A stretch of DNA of 64,000 nt from Himantopus leucocephalus (Eukaryota; Chordata; Aves; Charadriiformes; Recurvirostridae): the NCBI GenBank assembly GCA_003993805.1, contig RSEF01000003.1, positions 110,330,942 through 110,394,941 of the forward strand. The letters run 5' to 3'. The position numbers and the translations under genes are program-made. Shown here one piece after another: positions 1-13,842 of this stretch (positions within the stretch are counted from its first letter, which is position 1; every line of letters starts with the position of its first letter). The notes below the pieces were generated by a model that saw only the letters and a program-made list of their open reading frames with translations, was not told the origin of the DNA and made no database searches.

Positions 1-2600
1 TCAGTTCCCTAGTGCAAATGCTGGCCACCAGACAAATGTGTAGCAGTAGTAACAATAACTGGAGCTCACTACCTGAATGTTTCGCTGAAAATCCCTGCAT
101 TGCACTACCTACTCCTGATTCACATGCTTAAAAATGGAGGGAAAGTAAGAGAAGAATGTTCAACTTTTTCACCCAACACAGCAATAGCTTTATACGTGAT
201 AACGTTTCTGAAGAAAAAACAGTAAAGTTACAACAGCAAGATTTTTTTTCGGTTTTAAAAACTCAATATAACCTTCTAGAGGTACTAACGTCAACAAAGA
301 TCTCTGTTTTGACTTTGAGAGGCTCAGGTTTTCACTAAGTTTTAGGAGGGTTAAAACCCTACATGCTTCTGTAGATAAATGTATTAAGTAATAAATAAGC
401 AACAGGTAAGCAACTAAGGCTGGGCTACACGGGAATAAACACATAAAAATGGTGGCTATTTGCAAAACTAAGGTGCTATTTTGTACATATTTTCAGATAT
501 GGAAGGGATTGCAAATTTGATTTATTTTAGATTTTTGTGGGTTTTCACATTTTTTGTTCTTAAATTGTGTCACTTTGAAAAAAATAATTAAGGGACCATC
601 AAATGTAAAATAAAAGTTTTCCAAAACAGTTTTTTTACCAGATTCCTGAAAAGATTTTGTTTTGTGTTATTCTAACATGAATTATTCCTAGTCACCCCTT
701 CCCTATTATACAGGGATCTGTTCATGACTTGCTTGCTTACTCACACATCTAAAACAATTATGAGAAGATAAAGATTACTTCTTATCGGCAATGGAAAGGA
801 AGAACAGGAAAGAAAGAGAAAAAGAAGGTGGGAAAGGAAGCGACAGAGAATAAACGAGCAGTCGTAACTCTAGGAACCGGGAATGTGCTTTTGCTGTACT
901 TTAACAGTGACCAAGCAAAGTGCAAGAAGAGCATTTAATCACAGGAGTTTTCTTTGGTAGGAACAGTGTGATTGCCTGAAGGCTGAACTTAACATTTTGT
1001 CACAGAACATCTAATTGAACACTCTTACTGACACTGTGTGTGTACACGGGGAGGCATTGATGTAGCATATCTCTATCCAGTATTCTCAAGAGATTCGCAG
1101 AATGTTATCCAATTACCTAAGAGATAAACGGTATTTCTTCCTTCTTTTTTTTTGCACATATACAAATAACTAATGCTGAAAGCTATCTTTCTTCTGTTTC
1201 CCATAGCACTGCACAGGTGGCTCATTCATTGAAAACACCTTCTGCTGTTCCAGATAGATTATTGTACAAACAAACAATGGAAACCTCTGCCCTGGCAACT
1301 GAAAAGAAAGATCCCAGCCATTGCATTTATAAGGTTGCTCCAGCTTTACTCACTCTTTTCAATCAAATCCTTCTGTGAATCAAAAAGAATTAGCCATAAG
1401 CCATTTTAAACAAAAGATGTACATCTGGAAAGAGATTACCTAAGCACAAATGTGCAACAGAAATCTGGGAGTCACAAAATTAGAATCTCTCTGCATTCTT
1501 AAGTGTCTTAAACCAAAATGCTTTGCTCGTACTGTAAGTTTTCTTATTGGGCCTCTTACATCTATATTCTTTCGTGGAATGAACTCATTTAGCACCTGAA
1601 GGGAAATCTGGGTTTAGATGTCTAGCTGGATTGAGCAGCTTGTTAGTTCTTATACTGTGAGCCATGCTGATGTTCTCTAGTGTAGACGTGGCATTAGCCA
1701 GTCTCAAATCAGTCTTTGCATTCGTAATTTCTCTTTTAAAAACATCCTTCATTTCTTGTTAGTTTTTCTCTCAGCTGATAAAGGCTACTTAGGCACAGAA
1801 CATAAGGTTTCCAGTATTACTTTTAACCCGGTTTCCTTAGGGAGTTAGTGGCAGAATCTAGTGTATTCAACTCCTGCCTAAGACTCAGGCATGTAAAAGA
1901 AGTAAGTGCCTCTCTTCTTAGCTGAAAATCTCCCACAGACACTTTGCAAATTTTACTGCTCATGCAACGCCGGAGATGTCTGCTGCTGGGACACAATACT
2001 TAACTCTTCCCCATGCAGTGACCCAGGCCAGTACAGTCTAAATTCTGCCCAACTTCTCCTGAGAAACTGAAGTTATTGTGCTCAGGACTAGAACTAAATA
2101 GAAATCGATGGAGGCAGGAAAGGGAATGAATTTTATAAGCAATTGCATTGAATAGTAAGGAAAAATACAAACACATGAGGAAAAGTCAAAATCTTCAGTT
2201 CCCTGTCTGGTCAGTAGAGTGAGATAAGAAAGGAACAAGTTTACACATGCTGGGTCTCCCTTGCAAGTCCGGGGGTCTCCTACCTTTCTCCAGGGACAAC
2301 CTAGGCAACTTAGGCCACTACTTTAAGGTTGCCTAAACCTAGGACTAGCTTCCTGTGTGCATAGCTGATCATCCCCCCTGATAACTTTTGGTTTTGTTGA
2401 CTGGTTTCAACCACATTTCATATATCTTTTAGACATGAAGTTCCAGCATGCACGGTGAAAGCAGACGTCTGAGTAAAAGAGAGAGGCCTCATTAATGCTG
2501 CTGAAGGAGAGGATGTGGTACAAAGTCAACTTTCACTAGACAGCAGAGAAAAGCTTCATTTGAGATGTGCTCATAATTAGTCATTGGAGAATGCTGAATT
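1..2600. other. Intergenic or intronic AT-rich DNA, no gene seen
   Basis: No open frame here exceeds about 90 codons and none resembles a known protein. A purine-rich stretch of about 60 bases lies at 791-850. A small region at 2285-2350 carries inverted and repeated cctagg/gcctaa words and shares a 15-base word with 26912-26926, which suggests a decayed repeat of unknown family. Nothing else is recognised. Confidence 0.6.
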
Positions 2601-2618
2601 CTGTCCTCTGAGGACTAT

Positions 2619-2690
2619 GTGAATAGTGTGGTGAGCAGGACCAGGGAAGTGATCATCCCCCTGTACTCGGCACTTGTAAGTGGAGAGATT
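2619..2690 (+). mobile_element. Short CR1 LINE relic (reverse-transcriptase C-terminal part)
   Basis: Translation in one plus-strand frame reads NSVVSRTREVIIPLYSAL, which closely resembles the CR1 reverse-transcriptase C-terminal stretch ending in REVI(L/I)PLYSAL. The match stops after about 70 bases and the downstream sequence is unrelated. This is a tiny truncated fragment. It is not functional. Confidence 0.55.
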
Positions 2691-2699
2691 GTCTTCTGG

Positions 2700-5240
2700 G
2701 GAGGCAGTAAAAAGGAAGCCATAACACATTGGTGGAATTGTACTACTGAGACTAACATACTCAGCATTGGTAACAACTGTTTTCCTACTCAAAATGAGAA
2801 TATTTCACCCTCTGCTATGCCGATTTTAGCAGCCATAAGGTGGACTTTACTCATGTGATGGGGGTAATGCAGGATGCCCCCTGCCACCCCCCCGAAGTAT
2901 AGACTGCAGTCATACAGAAATGCAGAAGGGGAGTTGGAAAGGCAGTGGTGGTTTTTCATGCATCTCAAACATCTCTGGGATTTTCTTCCATTATTACCAT
3001 TCTTGTTCTCCAACTCGAGTGGTTCAATGATGAGAGAAGCCTGGGAGAAGACACACCTTTGATTTTAAATAGAATAAAATAACAAATAGCCTAGGGAGAG
3101 ACACAAGATCAGTGCTAAGATAGGTAAAAAAACCTTGGAATAAATACTGAGAACAAAAACGTGCTTGCAAATGTTATACATTTCTTATGATGGGCTCTTG
3201 CTAAAACAGACAAGAGAAAATAATCTAATTTTCTTTGCATTTTATTAAGAAGAGCAGCAAGAAGTACTCCCACATGGTCTAGAATATAGGTAAAAGCCAG
3301 GGCTGGAGTAGCACCAATGTCAGAGCTTAGACTGGGAATCAATTGGAGTCTTTGGTTTTCCACAGGCCGACGGTACAAATTTTACAGGAGTCCAAAATGA
3401 GTTTCATTCCAGTAGAACTGACTCAGTCAAAGCCAAAAGAATAAAATTAAGACTTTGCCTGTGTCATATCATTCTTCCTTGAGGTCTCAACAGATCTTTG
3501 AAAAGAGTTAGGAGGTGTTCACGGCAGAGTATGCAGTAGCACCTACCTCCACCCATGCTCCGTAGTCCATGCAACTGTGCTTAAGTTGCCACAAGATCAG
3601 CAAGGAGGTGCATTTGCATAAAAAGGGAAAAGCAAACAAACCACTGCTTGTGCTATAAAATAATGTTTTACCTCTTTGGGGACATTCTGCCATGTTTTTT
3701 TTAACTCTGTCAGCTAGCCTGCTCCTAAATTTGAGATAGCCAGGCCTCCTAATGGAAGTGCCTGAGTTCCCGGTACAGTCTGCGTAAGAATGGTTGCATT
3801 TGAGTGCTTCTAGAGGGAGGTACGCTCTGGGTGACTTAAGTACCCATAGAGGAAATAAGATATTAACCTAAGAATTCTAGTTTACTAGGCCCAGAACATT
3901 TAGACAGAAGTTCAAGACTTATTTTAGGTGAACGGGATGAGCTTACACATTCATCAGAGACCCATACTTTGCAACTTTCTTCACATATTTTGTCAGAGTT
4001 GCTTGACTTTGTATTACCCATTCACAGTCAGAGCACTGAAATGTTTGAAGACCTGACTGGACTTATTTAGGCAATGCGTCAAATAATCCAGTGATTGTTT
4101 TTTGTTTTAGTGTTTGTTTCTATAATGAAATCTCATGGGTAAATATGATTACTGTTATGGCTTCTTGGATTAATTAAAGGGGGTTATTTTCTTTTCTACA
4201 ATATTTCTTGATTTCATAGTAAGTAGCAAGACTTGGTCCCCTGGACTCATCTCTGTTCCTTTATGTATCTGAGACAGCTTATAATACATCTGTATGCACA
4301 GATAGATTGTTTTAAAATACATTCGCTCCACTGAACTTGAATTTTATTATGTGTATACCAGGTGGATAAGTGCTTTCAAGAAACTGCTTTTGCAGTTGTG
4401 TTTTTGTGATTGTTTTCCTCCCGGATTTATATTCCACATACCAATCTTTATTAATGGAGAGAGAAAAATGCAAAGATGTAAAGATCTTGCCTTTTCCTTA
4501 GTGCTCATTTTGGAGCTGTATCAGGGGTACACTGAACAGCCTTGTTTCGAGCCATGAACTTATGAACTGATGATTTTATGAAATCTAACTCTTACTGTTA
4601 TTATAACATAATCCTCATTCCCTTCATCACCCAATTTTTCTGCAAAGTCAGGTCTTGCTTTATTTTCCTGTAGGGTGACATGGATGTACATGCCCACTTC
4701 CATTTGTCGTACACTGTGGCAAACATCGAGTGATCAGATAGGCAGTTCCTGAATACGAGAAGCTCCTGCTGACTTCAGTGGCTGAATGTGTTTCCTTGGC
4801 AGTGGGTGCGTTATCTAGTCCCAGGATAACAATTCATTTGATCTCATCTGCTTCCTGACAGTTGACTGTAAATCTGCTTTTAGGCTTCTTCTTTCCATGT
4901 TAAAGAGCGAACTGGGCAGCCATTTGCAGTTCTTTTTCTGAATACACAGTAAAGGTAAGCTGCTATTAATTTATTATGGTCTTGTCTGTCAAATGAATGC
5001 GTTCCTATCACCTAGTTTAGAGGTAAAACACTCTTTTCCTGCAGAAAAAAAGGTTGCAAGAAATGGTACAAAAAACATAGCAAAGGCAGATCCAGCAGCC
5101 AACCAGCTTCATTCATTTAAGTCCACGACAGAAATAGAACTTTGTATAACTAAGTCTATTCCCAGTTCTGTCACGTTGATGGGGAAAAACAGCCTAGAAA
5201 GCCTCATCAGGATGGTAAGGCAGGGAGGAGAGAGGTGGTA
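2700..5240. other. AT-rich DNA without recognisable genes
   Basis: Only short frames are present, such as 4993-5241 (82 codons), with no recognisable domain. A vertebrate-repeat-like phrase (ctgctgacttcagtgg) occurs near 4768, but the flanks are too diverged to assign a family. Confidence 0.5.
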
Positions 5241-5244
5241 GGTA

Positions 5245-5258
5245 TCACCAGATGGCGC
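5245..5258 (+). promoter_or_regulatory. Candidate CTCF binding core
   Basis: The sequence TCACCAGATGGCGC matches the vertebrate CTCF core CCASYAGRKGGCRS at 13 of 14 positions; the first base is T instead of C. It sits at the edge of a locally GC-rich segment of about 400 bases. CTCF binds such sites to anchor chromatin loops. Occupancy is inferred only from the motif. Confidence 0.55.
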
Positions 5259-5259
5259 T

Positions 5260-5433
5260 GGTAGATACAGCGTGCAAGAGCCGCTCAGGCTGTGAGCACT
5301 GCTCTGCTCTCGCTTGCCTCTGGATGAAGACTGTTGTTTGAAAAGTTGTCAGGAGGAACATCAAAGTTGCCTCCTTGCTGCAATTTCCCCTGAAGAGCTC
5401 TTCTGAGAGGCGTTCTTTCTTGGGCAGGTGAGT
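5260..5433 (+). other. Possible non-coding exon ending at a consensus splice donor
   Basis: A GC-richer segment lies directly after the CTCF-like site and ends in CAG|GTGAGT (exon end 5427, intron start 5428), a full consensus donor. No TATA box, start codon context or known protein was identified, so a first exon of a lncRNA is only one possibility. A frame from 5438 to 5647 follows but is unrecognised and lies in the putative intron. Donor-like words also occur by chance, so this remains a weak call. Confidence 0.2.
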
Positions 5434-5659
5434 TTGGGTGGAGGTTTCAGGGAGCGTGTTTTGCTTGGGTGTTCATCATACTGGTGATGGTAAGGGCCTG
5501 GGGTGGAAAACCTGCCACCCTCCTCTGCCAGCAAAAGCACCCAACAGTTCAGCAGTGAGCAGCAAAGCTTGGGGTCTGAGCCTTGGACCTGCCTGCTTGA
5601 ACCTGCCTCTCTTGCTTGTCTCGCTGGTCCACTTACCTAAGAATTAAATATAAATGCTT

Positions 5660-8600
5660 CAAAATATTGGCTCTTTTGTGGCTGAATAAATTCTGATCAA
5701 CTTTATGGTTGGACTGCATTGTATTGTATTGTATTGTGCAACTACATGGGGCTATGCATTAGTGTTTTTCAGTTGGTGGTATCGCCACCTTGCAGCTTGA
5801 TAATTATCTGGGAGACTTCTACTTCTGTGCACTGAAATTGCTCAATTTTAGAATTAAAAAAAAAAAAGGCAAAACAAAACAAAACCCCAAACATCATCAG
5901 TAACTGAAAAGAGCCCAACAGAATTCTGCATATCCTTTGGGGCCAAAAGGCGAGAATGATGCTTATTTCTTTGAAACTATTTGGAAATTTAGTGAATATC
6001 ACTAGCGTTGAGATGACTTTCCCTCTTGTATATGTACACATGAGGACATTTTTCATGTTCAGTTTTCAATTAAAAGTGTAGTTTTTATGATTTTTTTTTT
6101 GTTGTTTAGAAATACCATAATCTGGGGAAAGGTCATAGAGAAATTTGTAAGAATCTTCTTTTTCTTCTGTTTGAGAAAATGGACAGCATTCATTTATTTT
6201 TAACCTTTGGTAGCAAATCTTTACTGCTTTTGGCTAGCTGTAGCAGTTAACTATAACAGAATCCTGCCAGGACTTTAAAATTAACATATTTCCCTTCTTT
6301 CTTTCCCACTCCCCAAGAGATTGTGGGTTCTTTTCTGATCACAGTTGGTTGAGGAATCTGATTTGTGGTTCAGTATTAGTGCACTGAGAAAAAGTACCAC
6401 CTCTTGCATTATTAAAATCACTCCCTGCAGCCTCTAGGGATCCTTATATGTCTCTGATTCTTATATGACCCAGCTTGATCCTGTTTAGCTTGTAAAACTT
6501 GATAGGATCACAGCTCAAAGGGCTGTGGTAGGTGTATTGTTTGATTTTAACTCCTTGATGACCTCAGAAATGTTCCTGTGCATACAGATATACGCATATC
6601 CATCTGGGGCTGCATCCGGCAAGGTGCAGAGCAATGTGGCTCTACTCCAGCAAAGCACTTAACCAACTGCTCCTCATGGAGCCACTGGGCTCAAGCCAAG
6701 AGGGAGGTACTGCGACATGACCTGCATTGTGAATTGCGTTCAGATTTATGGCTAGAGTTGATCTGAAAATGAGGATAGGTAATCCAAATATGGTGTTTAT
6801 TTTACATTGAAAGGGGGTATTCACAAAGGTTAGCTTAGCCTAATAGAGTCACTCCCAAAGGCACCCTGGGGAAGCCCACCTTGCTCCTCCCCCTGTAGAG
6901 AATGTGTTTAGAGAGATTAATCTTGTGACAATTAAGTGAAGCTTTATTGTCATTGAAGAGAATTGAAGAGAATACTCTCCAAAATGTTATGCACATCGTA
7001 TTTTTCTAACCTGCTGCAGTTCCTGGGCTCTGGGTAATGTTTCCGAAATGTTCCAAAGCATTCCAACATTTTGGAAAGTGTTACCCCTTTGCTTAATCCT
7101 CAGGTGGGTGGTGTAGTATCTGGAACTGTGTTTAGAACTGAACCTTGTTTTCAACGCTGTGTTAAAGATAGCTTTATCCTTGCAAGTTTTCAATTGTTCC
7201 TCCAGTTTACTGACGGAGGTGTGTCACTGACATGTCTGTGAATCATATGAAGGTGCGTCTTTCAGTGACAGCTCCAGCAAAAGTGATACAGTTTTTCAAG
7301 TTGTTAAAGTTGCTTTACAACTTTCAGCAGCTTTTATCTCAGCCAAATACAGTGAAAAAATTTGTGTTGACCAAGTGAACACTAAGGTATTAACATGGAC
7401 AGTGAGTGCACAGCAAATGTGTAATCTAGATGATAAAACAAGTTAAAATTATGATATATGACCGTGGCATATTTTGTAGTATAAAACCATGCAAGAGTGT
7501 ATCAGAACATCTCCTTTTAGGTTCTTTTTGCACTCATTTTAAGGTTATTTTCTTCAAAGCGTGCTTAACTTTGTTCTGTGTGCAGAATTAAACTGGGGGT
7601 TAATCTTTTGGGGCACTGGCACTCAGAATCCTATGGCATGAAGAGTAGAAAAAGAGCAGACAGCATCTCAGTGGATGGGGCTGAAGATGATTGGTAGCAA
7701 CTGGCTTCCTAGTAGTTTAGATGTGATACATGAATGTGTTGTGGTAAATGAAGGATTTCAAAGCAAGAGGATAAGTTTAGGAGATTGTAAGCACCTCCCA
7801 GTTCTGTGTGTGGATTTTCATCATTTGTTGTGGTTGTGGCTGGTTCTTTTCAAGACGGCTTTCCAGTGCTCTATCTGCTCAGTTCCTCCAGCTTATAATG
7901 TGTATTCCTTCCATCAGATGAGAACTCTGGCATCTGGGCATTTCTGCAAATAAATAATCATTTTATTTGGCAACCCTTGTCTGTCACAGTATGATTATCT
8001 GGTGGTCTTTGTCCTATCATCTGATTTAGTCTCATGTTAGTAAGTTCAGACAGTAGCTTCAAATGTGCTTCTTCCTGCCTGAGCCCAATTCTAAGCAAAC
8101 GAAAAAACGCACAGGTAATCAAAATATTGATTTTCTTTTTCTGTGTGAAATATTAAACTTCTGCCTTTTGCCTGTTAAAAAATGGAAAATATATCTTATA
8201 CTTATTTTGGTCTTGATCTTACAACAGATACACAATTTTTAAAAAGTCAGATGATACACAAGCAAAGAAACCAACCTTGCACTGACAACAAACTGGTGGT
8301 TTCTTTCTATATATTTTGTCTCCGATGCATGTTAATAGCATCTAATTTTCTTTAAGAACAGAGAGAGCCTAGAGAAGCATCTGTGCCATTTGGACTGCAC
8401 AGCTGTGGAAGTTACTGTCTACCCAGAGGGAATGTTTTGACTGACCATCACAGAAAGGGAACTGTTTCATAGGGGAAAGAAGTCCATCAGTATAAAGTTC
8501 ATGTCCTCCAATACATCTACTGCATCATACATGCAAAAAAATCTGGAAACGAAGATCCTTGAAACACCTTTTATGAATGATCATTTCATGTGGTAGTGAT

Positions 8601-11025
8601 GAAGATAGATGGAGAAGAATGAGGTCCATTCTCCAGCTCACATCTGTCATTTTCTTCTCAAGTACAGCATCAGAATAGAGTAGGAGACTCACGTCTTGAT
8701 CCATAATCAAGGCCTGCATTTTAAGCTTCCAAAAGGTAGAGAAGTTTTTCTTTTTTCTGTTTAAAAAGAGGCAAAGCTGAAAACACAGGCTGGATCTGTA
8801 CAGGCTCTGAGCCGGAGTAACTCCTGAAGGATGCTAGACCCAGTGGGAATTAAAAAGCCAGACCCGCTTCCCAGCTTCAAGCTTCCTCTCCGAGGCGTGC
8901 AGCAAATGTGTTATTCACTCCCTGGCCCTTTGCACAATGGGCTGACCTTCCCCTCAAATAAGTCAGCCCAGCATGAGAGCAACATATGGAGCCTTTTGGG
9001 GTTTCTTCTGTCCAAAAAGTTGTGTCATTTTTAGGCAGCATAGGACCCCCAGGGGGACTGACCTTCCCCCTCTTGAAAAAAGTTTCAAGACTCTCATTGA
9101 CTTCTGTGGAAAGGGGACTGGGCATTGAACTTGCCTCTGGGAAAACAGAAAATAAAAAAGCCAAGTTATATGGATCCCTGAGAGTCCATAATACAGGCAT
9201 TACTCATGCAAATGCAATATTTAGACTATTTTAAATGCATATTAGTTGGAACACGCACAGCAATATTTTGGAGTTCCTCTGCAAACTGAGCTTCTGTATG
9301 TGCAAAGTAGCTGGTGATGTTGCAGTGACACAGTGCAGTGAATAGCAATCCCTATAGTGGGAGAACAGTAGAGGGTATGGTAGGGCTGAGGCAAAGCACT
9401 TTAGAGTCCTTTATTTTGGAGAAGATCCCGGTATAGCAGATTGTGATATTCAGCTTTCACTCTGGGCCTCAGGATTTCCATCAGATCATGAACATGATCA
9501 TTTCTGAGTATTTTAGCTGCACTGTCTTGGGAGAGAGTTTTCAGTGCATTTTTGTGGAAGGCAAAATGCAAGTTTTGTTAAAGTATGGGAAAAAATGGTA
9601 TGAGTTTTCTAACTTCTGCAGTACTCCTTTAAGCCTAATGCTCTGAAGATTGATTTCAAAGACTTCAGTTCTTCTCTCAGCTTTGCTCGTGGACAAATAC
9701 ATATCTTGGTAACCCCCATCCCACTCCCCAAAGAAGGACATGAGAATCTGGGCTCTCTTTTGTAAAACAAACAAAAAAGGATCTGCAAAATGCTACATAA
9801 AACCCCAAGATCTTAAGGAAGAAATAGCCGACGCTAGAACCAGATACACTGCGATGGGTTGAGGGAGATGTATACAACTGTAGAGCTAAAACTATGTACA
9901 TGCTTCTCTGTATGGTATATACTGAGGGAATAAGTCCTTCAGCTTGTAAATCCATACCTCACCATCCCTGTGTATTAGCCATGTGTGAACTGTAATAGTA
10001 AATTTGTCAGGTATCAGTCCAAATATCTTCCTCTTGCTGGAAGCTATACAGGAGACTGTGCAAAACTATAGCACTGACAGGAGCTACTAAAGCAAAAAAA
10101 ACCTCCTTTGTTTTGATCATTCCGAAATATGTTTATGCAAGGGTTATTGGGCAAACTCAAACTTAAGGCAAAACAGATTCATTCCCATGTTTACATACCA
10201 CTATATGTGCTTTCTACAAATCGGGCTGTGTAATGATGGGACTGACCTCTAAATGTGGGAGTGCAAATAGGTGTAACGGATCACTGTCTGTCTGCGAGAG
10301 AAACCTTCTCCTGGAAACAGACAAGCCAAGCAGTGTGCATTTTAATTAAAATCACATCCTGGGCATTTAAGTTTTCAAAAATTATTAGTATGACAGAGGT
10401 TACCTTTTCTTGTGACTACTATTATTACTGTCAGACTGCCTGCTTCAAGTGGGGGGCTGAAGGTTACATATGGGATGGGGGAATGTAAAGTTAGTTGGAA
10501 GGGGTTAGTACACGGGGCCGTAGCCTTGGAATGCTCTTTGTTGGCTAGCGGTCTCTTGCTGTCTTCTCTACAGCTGTGCAAAAGACCCCTTAGGACATTA
10601 TGTATAGCCCTCAGCAGTGACTGCAGTGCTGTAAACTGCAGGTGACTCTGGTCAAATCCAATTTCTCTTCCTGAACGGAGCACATGTTATCACTGCTTCA
10701 TATTCCTTGCCAAGGTAAACAGGGATAACAGCCTTATGGATTATGATAGAGAATTTCTTTCAAATTTCTGCCTGGTATTGTTGTATTTCTTTAAATAATT
10801 TTGCACTGTTTGCATTCCTGCACTTGTAATTGAAGCTAATGGAGCATGACGGAATAAGATGACATTTGCGTGTATATAAATAGTCTTACAGATGAAAGGA
10901 TGAGCTGTTTAGCTTACTAAAGGACCACACTTGTCTTTCCTGTAGCAAACTCCGGACTCACAAAGAGGCTTTCTAGGAATGTCTTCATTTTTTTTACTAT
11001 TCCCACTGACATTCCTATGATTCAT
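5660..11025. other. AT-rich DNA without recognisable genes
   Basis: A four-unit perfect pentamer (attgt) lies at 5718-5737. The part at 8780-9130 contains phrases such as ccggagtaactcctgaagg and ctcattgacttctgtgg that recall old amniote interspersed repeats, but it cannot be assigned. Open frames reach at most 107 codons and look random. Confidence 0.5.
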
Positions 11026-11029
11026 CGAT

Positions 11030-11150
11030 GAGCATTTTACAAATAAAGCTGCGCCACAAAAGGATGAAATGACCTACCCAAGGCTCTACAAAAACTTGTG
11101 GTGCAGTCAGCAGTTGACTCATACCCCTAACTCTCTGTTCCATGCTATTG
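11030..11150 (+). repeat. Ancient MIR-like (CORE-SINE) relic
   Basis: The order of phrases follows the MIR pattern: gagcattttacaaataaagc, then gaaatgacctacccaagg, then a decayed tail ending in ctgttccatgct. The familiar family pattern is cattttacag..., gtgacttgcccaaggtcac..., ...ccatgct. Divergence is high, as expected for a family that stopped moving before birds arose. Confidence 0.6.
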
Positions 11151-13814
11151 TATTATTCCTTGGCACCTAACTAACACTTGTGCCTTGAAAAGTCTTCCCT
11201 TCTGGAAACAAGTTTTGTTTGAGCTCTGAGGAGCACAACCACTTTAAGAACAGAGGAGAAAAAAGCACATCTTTGGGGAAAAGTATAAAAAAGGCACAAG
11301 AAAAACAAATTATTTCATAGTTTAAAATTCCACTTTGAAGTGCATTTGGTGATTATCAGATAAATCCCTAAGAACAGAATTGGAATGACACTATATATGT
11401 GCTTGAAGCAGTTCTCTCTCTAATGGATCTTTTGGAACTTGCCTAAGTTGCCATGAGAAGTCCGTTTTTATCATGCTGTACTGTAAATATTTTAGTACTG
11501 AAATTGGCTTTTAATAAAATTAACTACAAGCTGAAAATGTTTAATGGACTCCATGGCAGGAAAATTAAGAAGAATGTCATTTTGTCTCTTTAATGTGCCC
11601 CCAAACATTCTTGCAATGAATTAGAACGTTGATTGTTATTTTTCAGCTCAGGACTTGGCAGGTGTGTAACGCGACTCCTGATAGCAGGACAGCAGATTAC
11701 ATTCTCCTATAAAACCATTTCTAAGGGACTTGGCACAAAAACTGTTATTGCATGTCTGCAGGTGTTTAGTAATTGGATTAATGCAGAGTAGAAGGAATGT
11801 CTGATGCCCCAGCACTGAGAAACGCTGAGGAAAGACACATTCATTTCTGAGAGTAACCTGGAATGTATGATGACAGCCTGTTCACACACATAGAGCCAGA
11901 TCTAAGGCTGCAAGTTTAAAATTAACTGCTGTGAGCAATCACCTTCCAGAGAAAAGTTTATCCAAACCTAAATACAATAACAGGAGTTCTGTAAGTAAGG
12001 AGGCAGGGAGCTTTGGGCTATGTTTTGATCCTATTCCAAAAGCAACTTGCATAACCTTAGCAAAAGTCCTTATATCATGCATATCACGGATCCCTAAAAT
12101 CCTAGGTGTCTAATAAAAATGTCCTTGATAAACATATAGACCCTCAAAATTCTGTAAAGGTATAGAGAATACAATATAATCTCAGATCAAGGGCTTTCAG
12201 GATAAATTGATGTTCTTTTAAATATCTTGATCATGAATTAGAAAGGCTTTTGTAATGGCCAAGGACTAAAGACATAAATCTTTCTATGCTGATGAAAATA
12301 TTAAACTAAGAAGTCCATTTGACCTGGTAAACACTAGAAAAAAGGTTTTAAAAGGGTCTCAGCTTAGGCCTTGTCAGTGCTCAGAAAAACACTTGCATGT
12401 AATCTTTGGGTTCACTAAGTTTCAATGTACAGCTGACAGGTTGCCCTTGAAAATTCACTTGAGCATGGGTACTGTTTTAGAAAGCATCTTTTGCACATGT
12501 GGCTTATAGATTAACTTTAACAGCAGAGGGATTTAGGGATAAAAACAATTCTTTGTGTTATCCTTTATTGGGAAAGCAGGACGCCTGAGAAACAGTTCTC
12601 TGCTGCTAGGGCTCCCAGGAGGATAGAAGTGACGCGGGTCCATTGAGGGCACTTTAGGAAGCATTAGCTTTTTTACCTGTTGGAGTATTATTCTGCAGGT
12701 CTGCACTGTGAGGAAGGTACTGAGGTGACTCACCAGTGTGCTTTTTGGCTGTCTGATTCCTCTGGAAGCTGTACAAACTAGATAGGGGTAGAAGAGACCA
12801 ATGCCCTGTAACCAGACTGTCGACTAATTAGAAAAGTCACCAAGTTTGGGTAATGTTCATGCCTCACGCTTGCTGGGGTTTCCACGGTGTTTCTTGCAGA
12901 CCATGGAGATGTCTCAGGTGAGGATCTAACTCCTTTTGGCTTCTGCCTCATCTCTCTGGCCTTCATGAACACAGATGAGGAGTGGGTATGACTCCACGCC
13001 ATTTTTTAATGTTGGTTGGTTAGAACTGCAATTTACTGAAATAAGCAGTCGATTAATTTCAAGATGAAGTAAAATTTGCAGTTCCGTATATTCTCCCTAT
13101 TTACTAGCAAATAAGAATCCTAAGGGAGGAGAATATATTCTTAAGACTAAAATAGGTACAGAACATTTTCATTACACCACATTGCCTATGAAAAAGATAA
13201 ATTTTCCTTGGGGAATTTAATCAAAATACCCCTGCTTTTGGGAATAACACTTGAATATCTTACCAGAATCTTAAAAGCTTTGTCCTATGCAATGAATGGT
13301 GTTTCACTAGGGATCAGGAGTTTTATGGCCATGGAGCAAATGGCAGCCTCATGGAGGTCATTGAGAACTCTGCACTCACTTCCAGATGCAACAGTCACAA
13401 GTCATTCCCACTGCAGTTAAAGTTGTCAAACAACTTCTGTTATAGCTTTGTCTTTTACGTGCACACAGCTTTCTCCAGCCTTGATCCCTGTCAGGAGGGC
13501 TGTTGTTGAGGACACAGACAATAGAGGATTGACTGCATGTGTAATAGAGCTCATATTGCGCAGAGAAATACACATGCACAATCTGCTTTAAAAGTTCTTT
13601 AGGATGAAAGGTTCAGCTTCCCTGAAGGTCAGGGAATGCCGTATCGCCAATCTGTTCACAGAGGTAGCGCTGCCTCAGTTTAGATCCTTTCTGTGCTTTC
13701 CATGTGTCAGGCCCTTGCGCGGAGGGTCCATTTCATGTGGTGTGGGGAATGCTTCATTTGAATTTTTCCAGCTTTCAGATGTTTGACTTTGGAGCTTTAA
13801 CACTCCTTGCTCAT
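11151..13814. other. AT-rich DNA without recognisable genes
   Basis: Nothing recognisable was seen. Frames such as 12778-13002 (minus strand) and 13208-13420 (plus strand) have no family resemblance and no supporting signals. Confidence 0.5.
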
Positions 13815-13842
13815 NTTTTTTTTTTTTTTTTTTTTTTTTTTT
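13815..13842. repeat. Poly-T run of 27 bases preceded by one N
   Basis: One undetermined base at 13815 is followed by 27 consecutive T. The N marks an unresolved homopolymer length in the assembly. The tract could be the tail of a minus-strand retrocopy, but the flanking sequence is not recognised as a gene copy. Confidence 0.8.

Noticed and set aside
4940..4970. Splice-donor-like words (aaggtaagc) here and near 26252 and 37543
   Set aside because: Such 7-8 base matches are expected many times by chance, and no adjoining exon was found.
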